Shown: positions 1-13,760, counted from the stretch's first letter. The stretch is DNA of 64,000 bases from Albula goreensis (GCA_022829145.1 CM040763.1:5142641-5206640), one strand, 5' to 3'. Made by a program: numbers and translations. The notes: a model not told the origin generated them from the letters alone.

Positions 1-1084
1 TATTTACGGAAGGCTTGGATTAGCAATGTTAAATAATTGATCTCTCATACATAACGCGAATTTTGGTGACGTTTTTCATAAGATAGATACTGTTCTATGC
101 AGGTGGTATAATACACACACTGTCTGTACTGATCAATGTCTACTTTGTGTTGATAGGAAACTTTAGATTCAGCACTAGATTCGGAAGTTAAACATTTTCC
201 CCCATGTCATGGAAAAAATCGCAATAAAACTATTTTGTTCAAGATATAACATGAGATGGGAAGGCGATATGGCGACAATTGCGCCCAATATCCATAGCTA
301 CATTATCTGAACACTTTCCACATATTATCAATTAGAATATCATCAAATGCATGAGTCGTGTTGGCAGTCAAATGGTTTTGTACACACCTGCACAAATACT
401 GGCAAATAAGGTATTCACGAAACATTCATTGCAGCATTTGTTTCAGCACGATCTCGCATTGGATGCTATTTGCAGTTGGGGTTTTTGGGTCCCAATACGA
501 AAACTGGTGCGTGTGGACTCACTAACAGGTAGCTAGATTGCACTTGCTTACTACTTTATTTAAAGAGCGATCCAAATATGCCTAATGCTAGCATCCTTTC
601 ATCTCTTCTTGATTGCAATTTGAAGGTTGCAATAGACCACAATACATCAAGCCACATTTCCGATAGGATTTCTTTGTGGCTTCATTCAGTAGCAAAAGTC
701 AACTCTTTGTTGTGAGGACAAAGAAAACAGCCTAATTAATCATTTAACATTACACGGGATTTAAGTTCATTTGATTAGATTTGGCTTGACCTGGATTAAA
801 GGTGTAGTTCAATATCAAATGTGACTGTGGTGAAAATCTTTTATCATCAACACACTCCTTGGTAACTTGGTGTTTTTATAAACAATAGCGTAATTAAAGT
901 ATTTTTTGATTAAACTAATATGTCCTCTCTTCGTATTAATAAATAGTTGTCATTTTTGCCTGGATGTACAAAATCTCTGCACTTGAACGAATCCGATCAT
1001 TTGTCTCAGTCTGCATCCCCACCCTTCGTGCTAATTAGTTTATAGGGCACAACTTCACTTCAATTAAGACCTGCTGAGATGGAC
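1..1084. other. AT-rich non-coding DNA, no gene seen
   Basis: No reading frame here resembles a known protein; the one frame of about 60 codons (351-536) has no recognisable domain. The stretch is AT-rich with scattered short T and A runs. It is either 5' flank or distal first-intron DNA of elavl2. Confidence 0.6.
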
Positions 1085-1255
1085 CTCTGTGATTGGCTGC
1101 TGAGGTTGTCGGTTTACATTGCTAGATTTCCCGCCATAGCAACTCTTCCCGGCCACTCACTAGCCTGCGAAACCGGGGCGAGGAACGGAGGCGTTCGGTG
1201 TTTTATGGGTCTGCAATTATTTAAAGACCGCTGTGAGCTGTATTTATCAACCAAG
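1085..1255 (+). promoter_or_regulatory. candidate CpG-rich promoter and first 5' UTR exon
   Basis: A CpG-rich patch stands out from AT-rich surroundings. In order it holds an inverted CCAAT box (ATTGG, 1092-1096), an E2F-like TTTCCCGCC (1127-1135), a run of CpGs (1140-1200), and an A/T box TTATTTAAAG (1217-1226). A donor-like CAAG|GTATGG lies at 1255/1256. This order is what a vertebrate promoter followed by a short untranslated exon would look like. Because elavl2 is the only gene seen and lies downstream on the + strand, this could be a distal elavl2 promoter. That link is inference: no transcript evidence is available, and it could serve a divergent gene outside the window. Confidence 0.35.
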
Positions 1256-1374
1256 GTATGGAAAGTATTATTTATATGCTTCATAACAGGTCTGGTATCG
1301 ATTAAATATGGTGGAAATATAACAATGCGACGCATTAGGGCACTTTTGGGGAACGCCAGTTGCTTCTAGCCAAC

Positions 1375-1765
1375 TGAGGTTAGCGGTCTCACTGTAGTTA
1401 GCACTGGCTTTTTAAACTCTAGCTAACGTACTCTCACAAGCTTGTTGCCATTCAGTATCCAAATGATTTTTACCCACTTCGTGAAGAGGAAACATTTCAA
1501 ACGTAACCCTATCTTTAATTTTATCTCAAATTAAAAATTGGTCACCAAAGATTTAGCGTTGGCTTGCTAACGTTAATGATGCCAGCATATTCAGCTGGCT
1601 AACTTGACGGTAATTGGCCACCATTACTTGTTTGAGGAAAGATTTGTTTGGTTATTTTAAGTCTGGGTATACAAGTTATAAGCCGCCCCCACCTAAAGTT
1701 AGAAAGTTAAAACTATTCATAGCTCGCAAGCATAAGTTACCCAGCTAACGTTAGTTTAAAAACCT
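1375..1765. repeat. cluster of GCTAACGTTAG-type palindromic motifs
   Basis: Variants of the near-palindrome GCTAACGTTAG recur: TAGCTAACGTAC near 1420, TGCTAACGTTAATG near 1565, and CAGCTAACGTTAG near 1742, with further GGCTAAC and GTTAGC halves between them. No coding potential is visible. The cluster may be decayed satellite-like DNA. Confidence 0.4.
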
Positions 1766-4700
1766 CCTGCCGTTGTGTTGGACTGGTCACAGGTGTAGCC
1801 TACATTCAGGTTGCCGGTTTTCGCTTATTGGGTACAAAAAAGAAAAACTTGGTTATCACTAGCTAGATCCTCAGGGCTGCAGTGCTGGGCTGTGCTTTCC
1901 TTTGACTAGGGCATGTTGTGGTCATGCTAAATCGCCAGAAGTGTTTTGCATGGTATTCCTACACGTTACCATCTCTTCCCATTCCATTCGCAATTAACCT
2001 GGCGAAAAAAGACATTCTTGAGGAAAAAAATATAGGTATATATTATTTTTTTGGCAAGGACACGCCCTGGTATGGCGCCTGAGTAGTTCGTAAAAACAAC
2101 CTACTGGTCTGGATATGGAATAGTAACTAGCCGGCTAGCTTGAATGATGTCCAAACCAGTAGGTGGTAGTGTTGGCACATGTAGATTTCAGGGGTTTGGG
2201 GGTAATCATGGTTAATCTAGTTCCGCAGATCAGGCACTAAATGTAGTTTAAGGGCTAGTCTGTCCGTTGAAATCATACTTTACGATGAGAGAATGGCGGA
2301 TGGATTCGCTGTGTGAAGCAGTCATTTTAATTCGCTTGAATGGTGTGCAGGATAAGTGGCTACATAGACAGTCCAAATTATGGGGTTAAACTGGATTTTC
2401 ACGGTTTCACTGAACGGGTAACATTTAAGCACTCGCATCAACTTTGTAGGATCAACTTTGCAACATTATCCTCACTATATTAGTCATCACGATGTACTTT
2501 TAAATTGAAATTTGATAAAATAGAGCTTACGTAAAAAAGTTGACCAAAACTGCCTGGGTTAAATGCATTCTCTTGGTTTTGGGGCTTTGAAAAATGGTAA
2601 GTTGGCTAAATATGTTCACCTGCGACAACGAAGGTTTATCGTTTGACCCTGAGAAGCCATTTCGAAAATGGATCGTATTCCTTGTCGTTTGCAGTCATAC
2701 ATTGTGTTACCCTGATACACGACTTTGCATCACGCCTTAACGTGTTGACACCTTCCACTTAAGTTCTTGTAGTAGCCTATTACAATTATTGATCGCTGCC
2801 TGGTATGTTTTCGGTTAGTAATTTCAAACGGAGCACGTCCAGAGCTCTCTTAACCAAACCAACCAATCAGCCTTTTCGCAAAGCTGTCTCACCAGTTATG
2901 TGGGTAGCTAATTTAGATATTAACATGTTGGCACAGTGATTTGTTAGTTACATTATCGTAATCTTCACACGTTTACAGGAACGTCTGTGCAGGAAATCAC
3001 AGTAATCATAAAGTAATCCTTTTACACATTTACAGGTGTAATGTCTGTGGAGATAACTCCTGCAGTTAATCATGCTGCAACTTCGCAGGTGCAGTGATGT
3101 TTGGATATGAGTGGTGTTCACCATGGTAACTTGACTCAATGACCTTGTGTGCAGCATAGTGATTCTGACTAGAACCTCTTGCATGCCTCGCACAGATAGT
3201 AGAGAGAGAGAATTACAGTAAGTTATGACTCCATGATCAAAATAGTGCATGTTCATTTTCATAGGTCAGTGATATGGTAGTTAGAAAGGAGCACCGTGAA
3301 GACACGGTCTCTTTGCAGCACAGCCTCGCTTTGCTTGGGCATAAATAGTTTTCTATTTTCTGTAAAATGTGAATGTTTGTTCACAGTTTTGCCTCTGCCA
3401 CAGGGCTACTCAACCTTTCTCGGTGAAGGCTGCAGAGTGTTGGCACGCTTGCTCCAATCTGACATTTAACCATATTATTCCACTAATTGCCTTGGCGGAA
3501 TCTGCTTAGTTACCCTTTCCCCAGTTTTGTCGGTGGTTTAAAGGGAACTTGCAGATTGTGGCCTTTGGTTCCTAGTTGTGGGGAAAACTCTGCAGCATCA
3601 GAGCAAGAGTGTAATACTACAGTGCAATGGGTCGCAAGATGGAGGTGGGAGCAAAATAATAAAATAACCATGTCATACATAGTCCCAACTCACTTACAGC
3701 CAACAAATAAAGCACTGCACTCTATTAGTGAAGCACAGAAAGGTTTGACATTTTAAGAGGTTGAAACATGGAATGTAAATGTTACATTTTCATAAGGAGT
3801 TGGTCACAGAAAATCTATTTTAAAATTTGCACTTGGGTCAGTATTTAAGGCATTTCTGTAATAGTTTTCTAGAGATGCACATGCCCATACCCTACCACTC
3901 CCACCTGTTCTCAAGGATTATGTACTTAAAGATCTTGGATGTTGAAGTCAGACCAGCATTTGCTATGTATAAAACCTGTTTTGTTGTATTTTTATTAGGT
4001 CTCAAGATTTCTGTATCTCCCTGTTTGTCATACCAGCACAGTTTAGTTGCTGATGTGTCACTGTTGGTGGGTCAAGTGTTTTCTCCAGCAAATGTGACCC
4101 ATGACACACATTTTAGGGTATTCCTATGTTAACTTTTAAAAGGGTAAGTTCTGGCATGCTGTATATAAGGTTGATATGAATTTGATTTAAAGTAAGCCAT
4201 GTTTTTTCCAAAATCAGGCACAATGAGTTTGACCCAAATGAGTTCAGCACAGTTTGTGTGTTGTCCCTTTTTTTATTTCCTGCTTATTTAAAAGATTTAC
4301 CTCACTCCACCCAGAAAACACAAATTTTTGTTTTTCTAGTTTGCAGAATGGGTGAGAGGAGGGTAAAGACGAACACACATTTTCAAGAATTCTGAGATCA
4401 AGAGTGACAGGGAATAAGAGAGCTTGTCTCTATGTATTATTAAGTCCCGACATTTGCCTTCTAAATAAAGAACGCTGACAAAACGCGTAAAATGCAGAGA
4501 ATGAGCTCTGTTCCAAAGGCCAGTGCGGGCGCAAGCTGGACAGGGCCTGTCAGAAAATTTGGGTTAGTCGAGGTTGCTCGGTCAAAAAATAAACCGCACC
4601 CTGCCCCCTACTCCCCCCAACCCCCAACCAACCTTGATGGACCCTCAGGTGCATGCAGTGGTTGTGTTTTCTGTGTGTTAGCTGTTTGTGGTTTGGAATT

Positions 4701-5319
4701 TGCATGTACTGTGTGTTTCACCCAGTGACTGCATCGAAGGTTGGCTTTAAGGGGAAAACCTTGGTAGAATTGACCTTTTTTTTAATAAATGTTGACACCC
4801 TTATTTTGTGATATCAGGATATTTTTTTAATTGAATTTTTAACAATTTCACATTAAAGTTTAACTGAAAATTTGCCCATGATTTACAAATTTGATGCATT
4901 GTTTTCCTTAATGGTCTTTTGACATAATTGTAGTCTGAAGGTGAGTGATTGTATTTCTACACTGGACAAATGAAGTAACCAACAATATGTAACAGTAATA
5001 TATTGTAGTATACATATTCAGTGCTCAGGGTCTTGCAATACTCATATATTTGGAATATTATCATATTGCAGCCTGTATACTGCAGTCATTTTTTTGGGGT
5101 CCTTGGAAATTCTCATGCCGGTTTGAGCCCTGTAGCTTACTCAGTTCTACTGAGGCCTGCCTGACCTAGCCAGCCGCAGAAGTAAGAAAAGGGAGCTGCA
5201 TTTGCACATGTACATAAGCTGTTACTGTGTATCTTACATTCACAAACTGCATATGGGAGGTCAGGGGTTTTAGTCCTCAGATGTGCCGAAGTCAGTATTA
5301 CCCACCCTGCCACTCCCAC
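1766..5319. other. non-coding DNA with one nested inverted repeat
   Basis: No gene is recognised. Reading frames of 78-104 codons (2948-3262, 3487-3756, 3827-4132, 4492-4728) have no domain or codon pattern. The notable structure is the inverted repeat at 2100-2163, listed separately. The rest is AT-rich unique sequence. Confidence 0.5.
2100..2163. repeat. inverted repeat with a palindromic centre
   Basis: Left arm CCTACTGGTCTGGATAT (2100-2116) pairs with right arm ATGTCCAAACCAGTAGG (2147-2163) at 15 of 17 positions. The 30-bp spacer contains a perfect 12-bp palindrome CTAGCCGGCTAG (2127-2138) close to the symmetry centre. It could be a tiny palindromic transposon remnant or a hairpin-forming element. 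Confidence 0.7.
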
Positions 5320-5377
5320 ACTCTCCCTCACTCTCTCTCTCCCTCCTCTCTCTCTCTCTCACTCTCTCTCTCTCTCC
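5320..5377. repeat. (TC)n microsatellite
   Basis: An imperfect CT/TC dinucleotide tract is broken by a few CCC and CA interruptions. Simple repeat only. Confidence 0.9.
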
Positions 5378-8015
5378 CAACATAAGCTGCTGAGGCAGGG
5401 TGTTATTTGGGTGTGTCTTAAACCTCCTGTTGTCACAGCACAGATAATGTCCAAAACAGCCTCTGCAGTAACCTATGAATAGGTGAGGTGTTTTTATTTC
5501 AAAGCATGGTTTACCCCATTCATTTGGTTTTCAGTTGTGAAACCTTGCCTTTTCAAAACTTTTTGAACGTAATGTTTTGTTGGTTACTGGTTGGATTTTT
5601 TTGGACTGTTTGCTTGATTCCCATGCAGGTATTTTTATTTTTTATTCATGATGCCTGGGTAACTTGATAAAGTAAAATGAGATTTTGAACTCTTTCCATA
5701 ATGCTTTATTGCAACAATACAAAATTTCATTTTGTCATTTCTGAGTTGTACATACTCCATCACACTCGCTTGTTGCAACTGCTGAAAATTTTACTATGGC
5801 TGTTTGGATTTGAAGCGCTTTTTCAAGAAAAAAATTTCTGACAACTCAAATGCTCAAGTCATATTCTTAATAGTATTAAGAATAGTAACATGGATGTATG
5901 GAGCCATTATTTCAAGAACTTCTCAAAACTAACAGAGGGTCACCATATGACAGTAAATTGCTTTCAGGAAACACATGTACATGGAAGTGCAGGTGATAAG
6001 TGGCCTAAGATGAACACTGACAGCAAACAATCTTTTCCCCTGGAAAAAAGTCAGTGTTTTTAATTGACTGTTTTGAGTTTTTCATCATGTCATACGATGT
6101 CTTGAGGTAAATGCATTTGATTATTTTGGTCAGCCTTATTGATGTGTTACACCATCATTTTGCAAGCTGAATGTTGAAAATATGAGACCTGGTGACTGGA
6201 ATAATAGATGCATTCCATTTGGAAGTGCTGAGAAGTTGACCTGAACAGAAGGCCTTTGATGTTGCAGGCTGCTGTTGGTTTTGGCCCTTCTTGGTGCATA
6301 CTTTGAATACACAAGCATGACGTTACGGTATTTTTGTTCTGTCTTTTGAACTTGCAGACCTATGTATCTTCAAACTTGAATTTTATGCATTTTAACAGTA
6401 AAACTATCACTTTCATCAAGGTAAATTTATATTTAAAAATTGAGTGTCTCTGTTCATAATTTTCACTTTTTCCCCCCATACATTTGATCACTCAATTTGG
6501 CATACTAACATAACAGCTGAAAACATTTTCAGCAAATTATGCAATTAACCACAATCACACACAATTGTAATTGTCAGGCTAGCAGACATATGGAAAATTA
6601 AAGGCAAGTATTGTTACTGCATACAGAGTTGTATGAAATAACCCAGTAATTGTGTTTTTATGGTGTGACCGATGGCTTGTTGTGAGGTTCGAACCATAGA
6701 GTGGTCTTTTGAAATTTAGACCAAATAACTGGCCAAACTCTTACACGATACTGGTGAGGCCAGACTTATCGCAGCATGGGTTGTTTGGTAATGTGTCAAC
6801 GAGGCAGGTTGCTACTGATTTTTATATTCTGTAAACACTGGCTGTTGTACGGCACTCACTTCAGTGCTGTGCCACCCACACCAAGGCATTTGAGCACTGT
6901 GGAACGTCTGCACTGCTTAATTATTTTCAGTTAAGCTTCAGATCAAAAAGTCTCACACACCATTGAGGTGGCTGTGGAATGTTTTTGTGAGAACTTTTGT
7001 TCAGCATGAGCTATCAGGTGTTAGGCCATATGTTGGCGGTTGTTGTAGTTTCTGGGATTCAGAATTCTGGTTTGTCCATAGATAAAGGTGAGACGGGTGC
7101 TCTATCAATTCATAACTCGTTGTTATGGAAACAGTCATTTTGACTGTCGTTTTTGTCGTGGGCTTCATGGTCTTACCAATGTTAACATGTTTTTTTTTTT
7201 TTTTTTAAATGCATCTATACTTCGGTGTAGTTTGCTGTTGTGGTTTGGACCTGACTTATGCTTTAACACTCATGAGTGAACGATTATCTTTTCCCTATAT
7301 GAGTGACTGCAGAAGAGCAAGAGCCAGTAAAGGAACAGGGCAATTTCTCACTGCTGACATAATTGTGGTGAGGGGGGGCACGTCATGACGCACCAAACTG
7401 AGGTACGCTGACTTAACCCCAGTCTATCCTGCCATAGGACTGTATCATTCCTGTCACACAGTCCTCTCTGTCATAGTTCACTAATGGCACAGCTCAGATT
7501 GACACATTGGGTGTGTTCCAGTTCTCAAAAATTGTATCCTCCTCCTCCACGCCCGCCTCGTCTCCTTCCTCCCTCCATTGTCCCAGTATTGGAGAGAGGG
7601 AGGAGATTTTTATTTTTCCCTCTTCAAACATGTCTGGGGTGGTTCTTTCATCTGCAGATTTTATGCAGCTTTTTTTCTTTTTTCCCTCTTCAGTAGGCCT
7701 TGGACACAAGGTTGCTCACTCCAACCAGTCAGTAGTGACTTAAATTAAGGTGGTGAAATGCTGGCAGGGCTTGAGTCTGACTCCTGCTGTAGAAGTCAAG
7801 GCTCTGCCTGCAGGTGTATTTGGCTGCTCAAACTTGGAACATTTTTTGGATAGCATGATACAGGCCTACACTAAAATTGAAAGTTACATTTTAAAATGTT
7901 TATCCAGTTCCTCAGTCTTGTGTTTTGTTTTTTTCCTGCATGTGTATATTTGATTCTCTAGACAGAATTGGCCTGGGTGTTCCTGATTGGCATTGCCTTG
8001 GTCCTGAGGGCCCAT
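5378..8015. other. non-coding DNA, no gene seen
   Basis: AT-rich, with no recognisable protein. It contains a 23-bp perfect odd-centred palindrome at 5862-5884 and a T run near 7189-7206. A purine/pyrimidine-biased patch at 7530-7690 produces overlapping spurious frames on both strands. Confidence 0.5.
5862..5884. repeat. perfect palindrome, 11-bp arms
   Basis: TATTCTTAATA and TATTAAGAATA flank a single central G at 5873. No mismatch is present. It may be a short hairpin or chance in AT-rich DNA. Confidence 0.7.
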
Positions 8016-8440
8016 TTACACCCTAGAACATTGCCGTAAGAGGGTGAGCCCCACTCGGCAGCCTCTGTATTTGACTCCAGTGTCATAGAACAATTTTATG
8101 CCATGAGATAATGGGGGAACGTGGTTTTGTTTTGCCACAACAATATGCTCGTTGTGGAGGCGCTGATTGGTTGGATGTTGAGCTTTCACAGTCATGCTGG
8201 TTCGCCTTCCCTCACAATTACAGCGCCGAGATGCCGTCTCCACCGGCATAACTGCGCTCTCTGCTGTTTTTGCCACACTTAGTTTGGCCATCTGTCTCGC
8301 TGAAACCCCCACACATCCCCCCACACCCCACCCCCTTCCGCAGTGAGCGACAGAGCGATGGCACGGTCCCCCCCCCCCACCCCGTTCCCTCTTCAAATGC
8401 GCGCCCGATGAATAAATGCTTTGTGCGCGCTGTGGGTTTT
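8016..8440. other. GC-rich island, possible regulatory element
   Basis: The composition shifts to GC- and CpG-rich, with clusters around 8210-8240 and 8390-8430 and C runs at 8310-8385. It ends with two GCGCGC boxes (about 8400 and 8424) flanking an AT core. The minus-strand frame of 126 codons has glycine-rich low-complexity content and is not credible as a gene. It could be a conserved element or an unannotated 5' exon region. Confidence 0.3.
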
Positions 8441-9840
8441 TAATTCTGGTGTGCCGGAGTCATGGTGCCTCTGTGCCGGCATGTTAATGCCCGTGTTAAC
8501 CAGGGTGCAAATGACATCCGTATTTTAACCCAACGACCGCTTTGACTTGGACTTGTTACAGTTGCCATCAAATAGTCATGTTTCCCTTTATCGAGTGAAA
8601 GATCAGTGCTGATTGGACAGGAACCCATGGGGCTCTCAAGAGTAAAACAATCACACACTGCATGGGAACACACTCCATCCCCCCAGCACAGCAACTCATG
8701 GATCCCACTATTAAGCAAAATATTAATTTCTTAGAATTACTGGGAACCATTTATGTTAAGATTAATTCATGTTAAGTGACCCTTTAAGAAAAATTTCAGA
8801 TGTACAGTAGTTGATAGAATAAGAGATATTGATAGTGCTGTACAGGTTAAAGAATTTTATTTATGACCAGAAAGTTGCAAATTCAAATGGTGTTGGAAGA
8901 TATTAGATACAAGCTATCAGATAGCCTGAATTGCTTTAAAGGGTGAATTGTATAGCTTGAATGGTTAATGTGTTAGCAGTATGAATTTTAATGTTTTTGA
9001 TAATCAGATATTCAGTAGCTCCTGAGGTTGAATATTAAAATGATTTTAAAAACCTGCTTTTTCCCCACCCCAAGCACTGATTCAAACTGCAGTTTTTTTT
9101 TTTTTTTTTTTTTTTTCCTGAACACGACTTGCTGCCAAGATGTTTGCTTTTACTTGCTTTCGGGGGCATGAAAATTGATATTGGTGAATTTTTTTCCTCC
9201 CTGCTCTTGCCTCATAAATATGGAAGGTATGCGTTCAGTTTTGATTTTAACACGCATTGGATTGCTGATCTAAGCAATTGATTAATGATCTCATGATTGT
9301 ATATCTGAGTACTCTTATTCATTTCGCTTTTTAGTAGTGTGCATACTTTGCAAGCCACACTAGGTAAGTGTATCTGCTAAGGGAACTTAATCTATTGAAT
9401 TTGGCATGTTTGCATATTAATTTTGAATGCTCTGATACGGAGTTGCTATAGATTACGATCTGACTAATTTCCTCCCTCCATTTAAGATTACACTAGCCCT
9501 GGAGGCTTTGATATTCTTGGAAAAAGGGGGGGTGGCTTGCACTGATGCAGATGTGTGTGCTTAACCAATTTGGTGAAAAGGAGGCTGTGCTTCCAATATT
9601 TGGGTCCTAAACCTATAGGAATGCTTGTTTTGTAATGAACATGGGTAGATAGAGTACCAAGGGTATGACATTGTGAGTTCACTGTTAAGTGTGTGGGTTT
9701 GGCTGTAGGAAGGCAGTGCCTCATCCAGTTGTTTGATGTGCCAAACCTTATTACCGCTCCTCTGTAAGCCTGGTGAAAGCTGTCCAGCTCAGTGCCATTA
9801 ACCCCATCCACTTCCCAGGGCATAAACTGGTACTTTGTAA
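8441..9840. other. non-coding DNA, no gene seen
   Basis: Unique AT-rich sequence with a 24-base T run at 9093-9116. No frame resembles a protein. Confidence 0.5.
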
Positions 9841-10340
9841 CCACGTGCATTAGCGGTGTGAGGGTGGGTCTCGGATAAGAGCGGTGGTGAAAAAGAAACG
9901 GTCAGGGAAGTGGTTAAATGGCAAGCGGAGGCGTCTCCAATATGTCATTTCCTTGATCTGCACTCTGAGAATCTCACCTGAAAAGCTGCCTCGGCCTTCG
10001 CGCGGCGATGGCTGCTACAGTAAGCATGCTGCTCCCACACACGTTAAGGCAGAGAGCACGCATTCAGATCTTTGGAGATCTACCACTCTCGCGGTAAATG
10101 TCGGTGGCTGAGGGCTGGAAGGGATTGTGGGTGATGTCGTGGCTTGTCGGCTGTGGTCAGGGACACAGCGGGCCTCGGTGAAGAGGGCCTGTTTGGACAG
10201 GTCTCCACCCTGTGGTGTCTCCCCTCCCTATGCTGCCTCTAATCATGCTGACAGAGCGCTGATGTCCGCCGAGATCATTAATCTCATTTTCCTCAGCGGC
10301 CCCTGAAGGACGGGGAAACGGGAAGACAGATTTTTACTTT
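9841..10340. other. CpG-enriched unique sequence, candidate regulatory DNA
   Basis: A moderately GC-rich block contains CACGTG (9842-9847) and a CpG cluster around 9995-10010 (cttcgcgcggcgatgg). It lacks homopolymers and repeats, unlike its neighbours, which suggests constraint. Function cannot be assigned from sequence alone. Confidence 0.3.
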
Positions 10341-13300
10341 GCATGCCACACTTTGCTACTTTTTCAAAAGGGCAAATTTTGTGAAAATGTGTAAACATTC
10401 TTTTTTTTTTTTTTTTTTTAATAATACTTGTAAATGTTTTCTGTGTAGCCACTTTCTGCATTCTCGTAACTCTAGTAAAATAGGGTCAAGCAGCAGTTTT
10501 TATAATCTCTTGTGTGAAGTTAAAAGCGCATTACAGTAACATTATGTAAAATAAAAGGTAGCGATATGGTATTAGCAAGGGTTCCCTCTCCTGGGCACAA
10601 ATGGTTTTTGGAGTGGGGTGTGCCATTTTTATATAGAGTATAGCCTTTGATGAAGCCATCAACAGTTGAAGAAAATCAAACCTGTTTTTAGCTTATGAGT
10701 GAATGCCTTAATCCTATCAGCATTCACTGAGTCAAGGAGGGGTTATGTTACCCAAGATTGATCTGCACAGAAGTTGCTGTGACACTGCAGCTAGCTTGTG
10801 CTTCCTGAATTGTGTAGTGGAGTGCCAGTCAATTAGTACACCTGCCGCTGTATATTATTGATCAGCAGACTGAGCCGCAGTGTTTGTTTCCAGTTCAATA
10901 AATGGCAGATACCATGCGTGAAATGACGTGGTCATACAAACGTCTTGGCCTTGCACTTTGGAAATCTTTTTACCTCCCTTTTTTCCCCAGTTTGGAATGT
11001 TCGACAGTGACGTGCAACGTTGTCGTTTGATTCTGCAGTCGTACACCTGAACCGTGCACATAGAACACAATGCACAGTTGGCACAGCCTGACAACTGGCC
11101 AAGAATCTCATTGTGTGATTGTATTCGACTTTGGGCTGGCGCTATCCAGGCTGACCCAACATAGACGCATGCTCCCATGGCAACAGCTCAGCACAGAATA
11201 GGTGGAGCCATGCTATCAGTGATTCACTGATTTTAATCATTGTGTGTCGCTGTGATGTGCGAAACCTTTTGATGTGTTTCACATGGTGATTGACAGACTC
11301 TGTTTTGCAGCTCCAGCCCTTCGTGGGGTTCATGAAACTGCTCTGTTGTGAGCAGCACGAGCCACTTTGAGGGTCTGCCAGCCGCAGTGGATGCTGGCAT
11401 GGTCAGGGTTTGACACCAGACCATGGGCAGAGGGCCAGTGCTTGGAGCAGAATAAACAGCCACCACTCCCACTCCCAAGAGACCCCAAATTCTATTTTTG
11501 AAAGGTCAGTTCAGTGGTGCTGGAGCTTGCTTGTGGAATAATCAGGGGCCCAGCTGTAAGGACATTTGCCTTTTGGTGCTTAAAGTTGGCTTGCTTGCCT
11601 CAACTGTTAGTTGAAAAAGGGCCTCTTCCTGCTTGTAATTTATGTGGAAACTGTAGCTGAAAATGTTTTGATTGTACTTCAATCCCGAGTCTGAAATGTC
11701 AGTGCCGGATAAGCAAAAAGTGACATTGAGAGTGCATAAAGCAGCATCTTGCCCCACACACACTCAACGTTCCCTTTAAACCTGTGTTTGAGTCTGGCAT
11801 CCTCGTGTGTGTCAGTGTGTGTCAGTGCAACGCATGCCCTTTGCTCTCGTGAATGTGGGAAGTCGTACTCCTGTCCTGGAGGGCCCCAGTTCCTCACCCA
11901 CTCTGCCAGGCTGTGACACTGCTGCGGGCCCGTTGATATTTGCAAATATTAACACTGCCTAAAGCTCAGTTGACTTTCATCTCTCAGGGCAGTCTGCTCA
12001 AACTTTGTACCAAAGTGCTGTTGCTGCTGTGCTTCTCGACCCTTGACCTCAGGGTTAAAGGTGAAGTTCAGTGGCCTCCCAACCAGACCATGTGTCTTGG
12101 AGGACAGAGAAAAGAAGCCCGGTGTTGACGCTGGCTTTTGCTTTGTTTTGTTCGTGGGCATATAATGGTACTGTAGTGAAGCGATGAGCCCATATGGGCT
12201 GAATCTGTTCTCATCCTTATGTGTTATGTAAACCCCATGCTAACCACCTCAAGCTGTCTATGCAGTGGGCATGATGTACATCACTGTGATGATGCTTATG
12301 CAAACGCCCTGCTGTCTGACAGCAGATGCACAGGTATCAGTCTTCTGTCCGTTTTCTATTCTCTCACACTTTGACAGGTACTGTTCATGTCTCACCTGTC
12401 GGCTGCTCTTAACTGTGAGCCTGACGAAAACATTGCTTTTGCAGTGGCGTAAAACTGCCCGGCTTCGGGGATGTTGTTCGCTAATGACTGGAGTACAGAG
12501 CAGCTCAACACTGTTTCAGGGTCAGCTTTTGAGTTCGTTGGACTCATTGCACAGTGGCGGCACACTGCATTTATAGCCTTGCATGAGTAATACAGTAACG
12601 TGTCAATTAATGACTATGGGTTTTCTGTCTAGTAATGCTAATTGTTGTACTGTCCATGCCAGGTTAAATACAGGACATATTGGGGCACACACTGACATGG
12701 AATTAACAATGGAGAACTGAGGCTTGTCAAATAAATGAAGGTTTCCTTGTTCATGGGGGGAGGGGGCTGCAGGAATTTATTAGAGCACGGAGATATACTG
12801 TGAAATCTGGAACAACAGTTTGAATGTAATATTGTCAATGGGGTCTGGAATGGAAGGCTTGGGATTATGGGATATAATAGTCCTCCATGTGGGCAGAGGC
12901 ATGTGCGATTTTTCCTGCAGCTTTATTGAGATGAAAACCAAATAAAGCAGCTGCAGAGGAACTAGTTATATTTTGGATTCTGTCTGTGTGTCGTCATGTG
13001 GTAAGAGAATGGAATGGGAGAGGAACAAAATTCTATTTACGATTAATATTTAACAGTTAATGATCTCATGTATGTAGTTGTCGTGGTATACAGTGACTAG
13101 AGTGGTGTGCTATGTGGTTTTTTTTATGGTTAAATAGTTTAAAAATGGCATCTTAAGGCCCATTTGACTCAACCTGGTGTTGTTTGGCTATATCGATCAC
13201 ATCCTGTAGTCAAAATTGATATGCCAGTTGAAGTAGAGTATTTTTGGTCGTGTCTGTGTCATGAGTCCTACATTTCTGTAATTCTTGTCTATGTAATGAT

Positions 13301-13760
13301 GTGCTGTCTTGCCTATAATGTTATGGATCAAATGATGTGCGTTTTATTTCCTGCTTGTCTTGCGAGCAGCATCACCACACTGTGCTCTGTATTGCGTTTT
13401 TCTTGAAGTAACATTAGGCTTGGCTGGAGTGGATCTTTAAACATGCGCGTGTGCGTGTGTGTTCCATTTTCCCCCTTGAACAAGTGAGCACCACGACTTG
13501 GCAAGTCTTGCCTCACTTGACATAGATTTTTAAGGAAGGCCATATGGTGAGGTAGAGTGAACTCCAGTTGACAGCGCTTTGATGTCGCGTCAGAGCTGTT
13601 TTTGCAAGCTTCATTATTCCAGAGTGCACTACCAAAAGGCAGAAACGCGCTCTTCAGCACAGACTTTCGACTCGTCTGTAACCATAGTGGAGTAGGATGT
13701 CGGCATTGTAGTAAGTGCATTTGTGGGGTTTCTTTTTTTTCTTTTTCTTTTTTTTTTTAT
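10341..13760. other. non-coding DNA, no gene seen
   Basis: Mostly unique sequence with a T run at about 10401-10419. A short block at 11868-11900 reads 'cctgtcctggagggcc', which resembles one arm of the palindromic repeat described at 46668-46866. No coding exon is recognised. Confidence 0.5.

Noticed and set aside
8016..8396. 126-codon minus-strand frame
   Set aside because: Gly/Arg-rich from the C run, no domain, no splice or promoter support on that strand.
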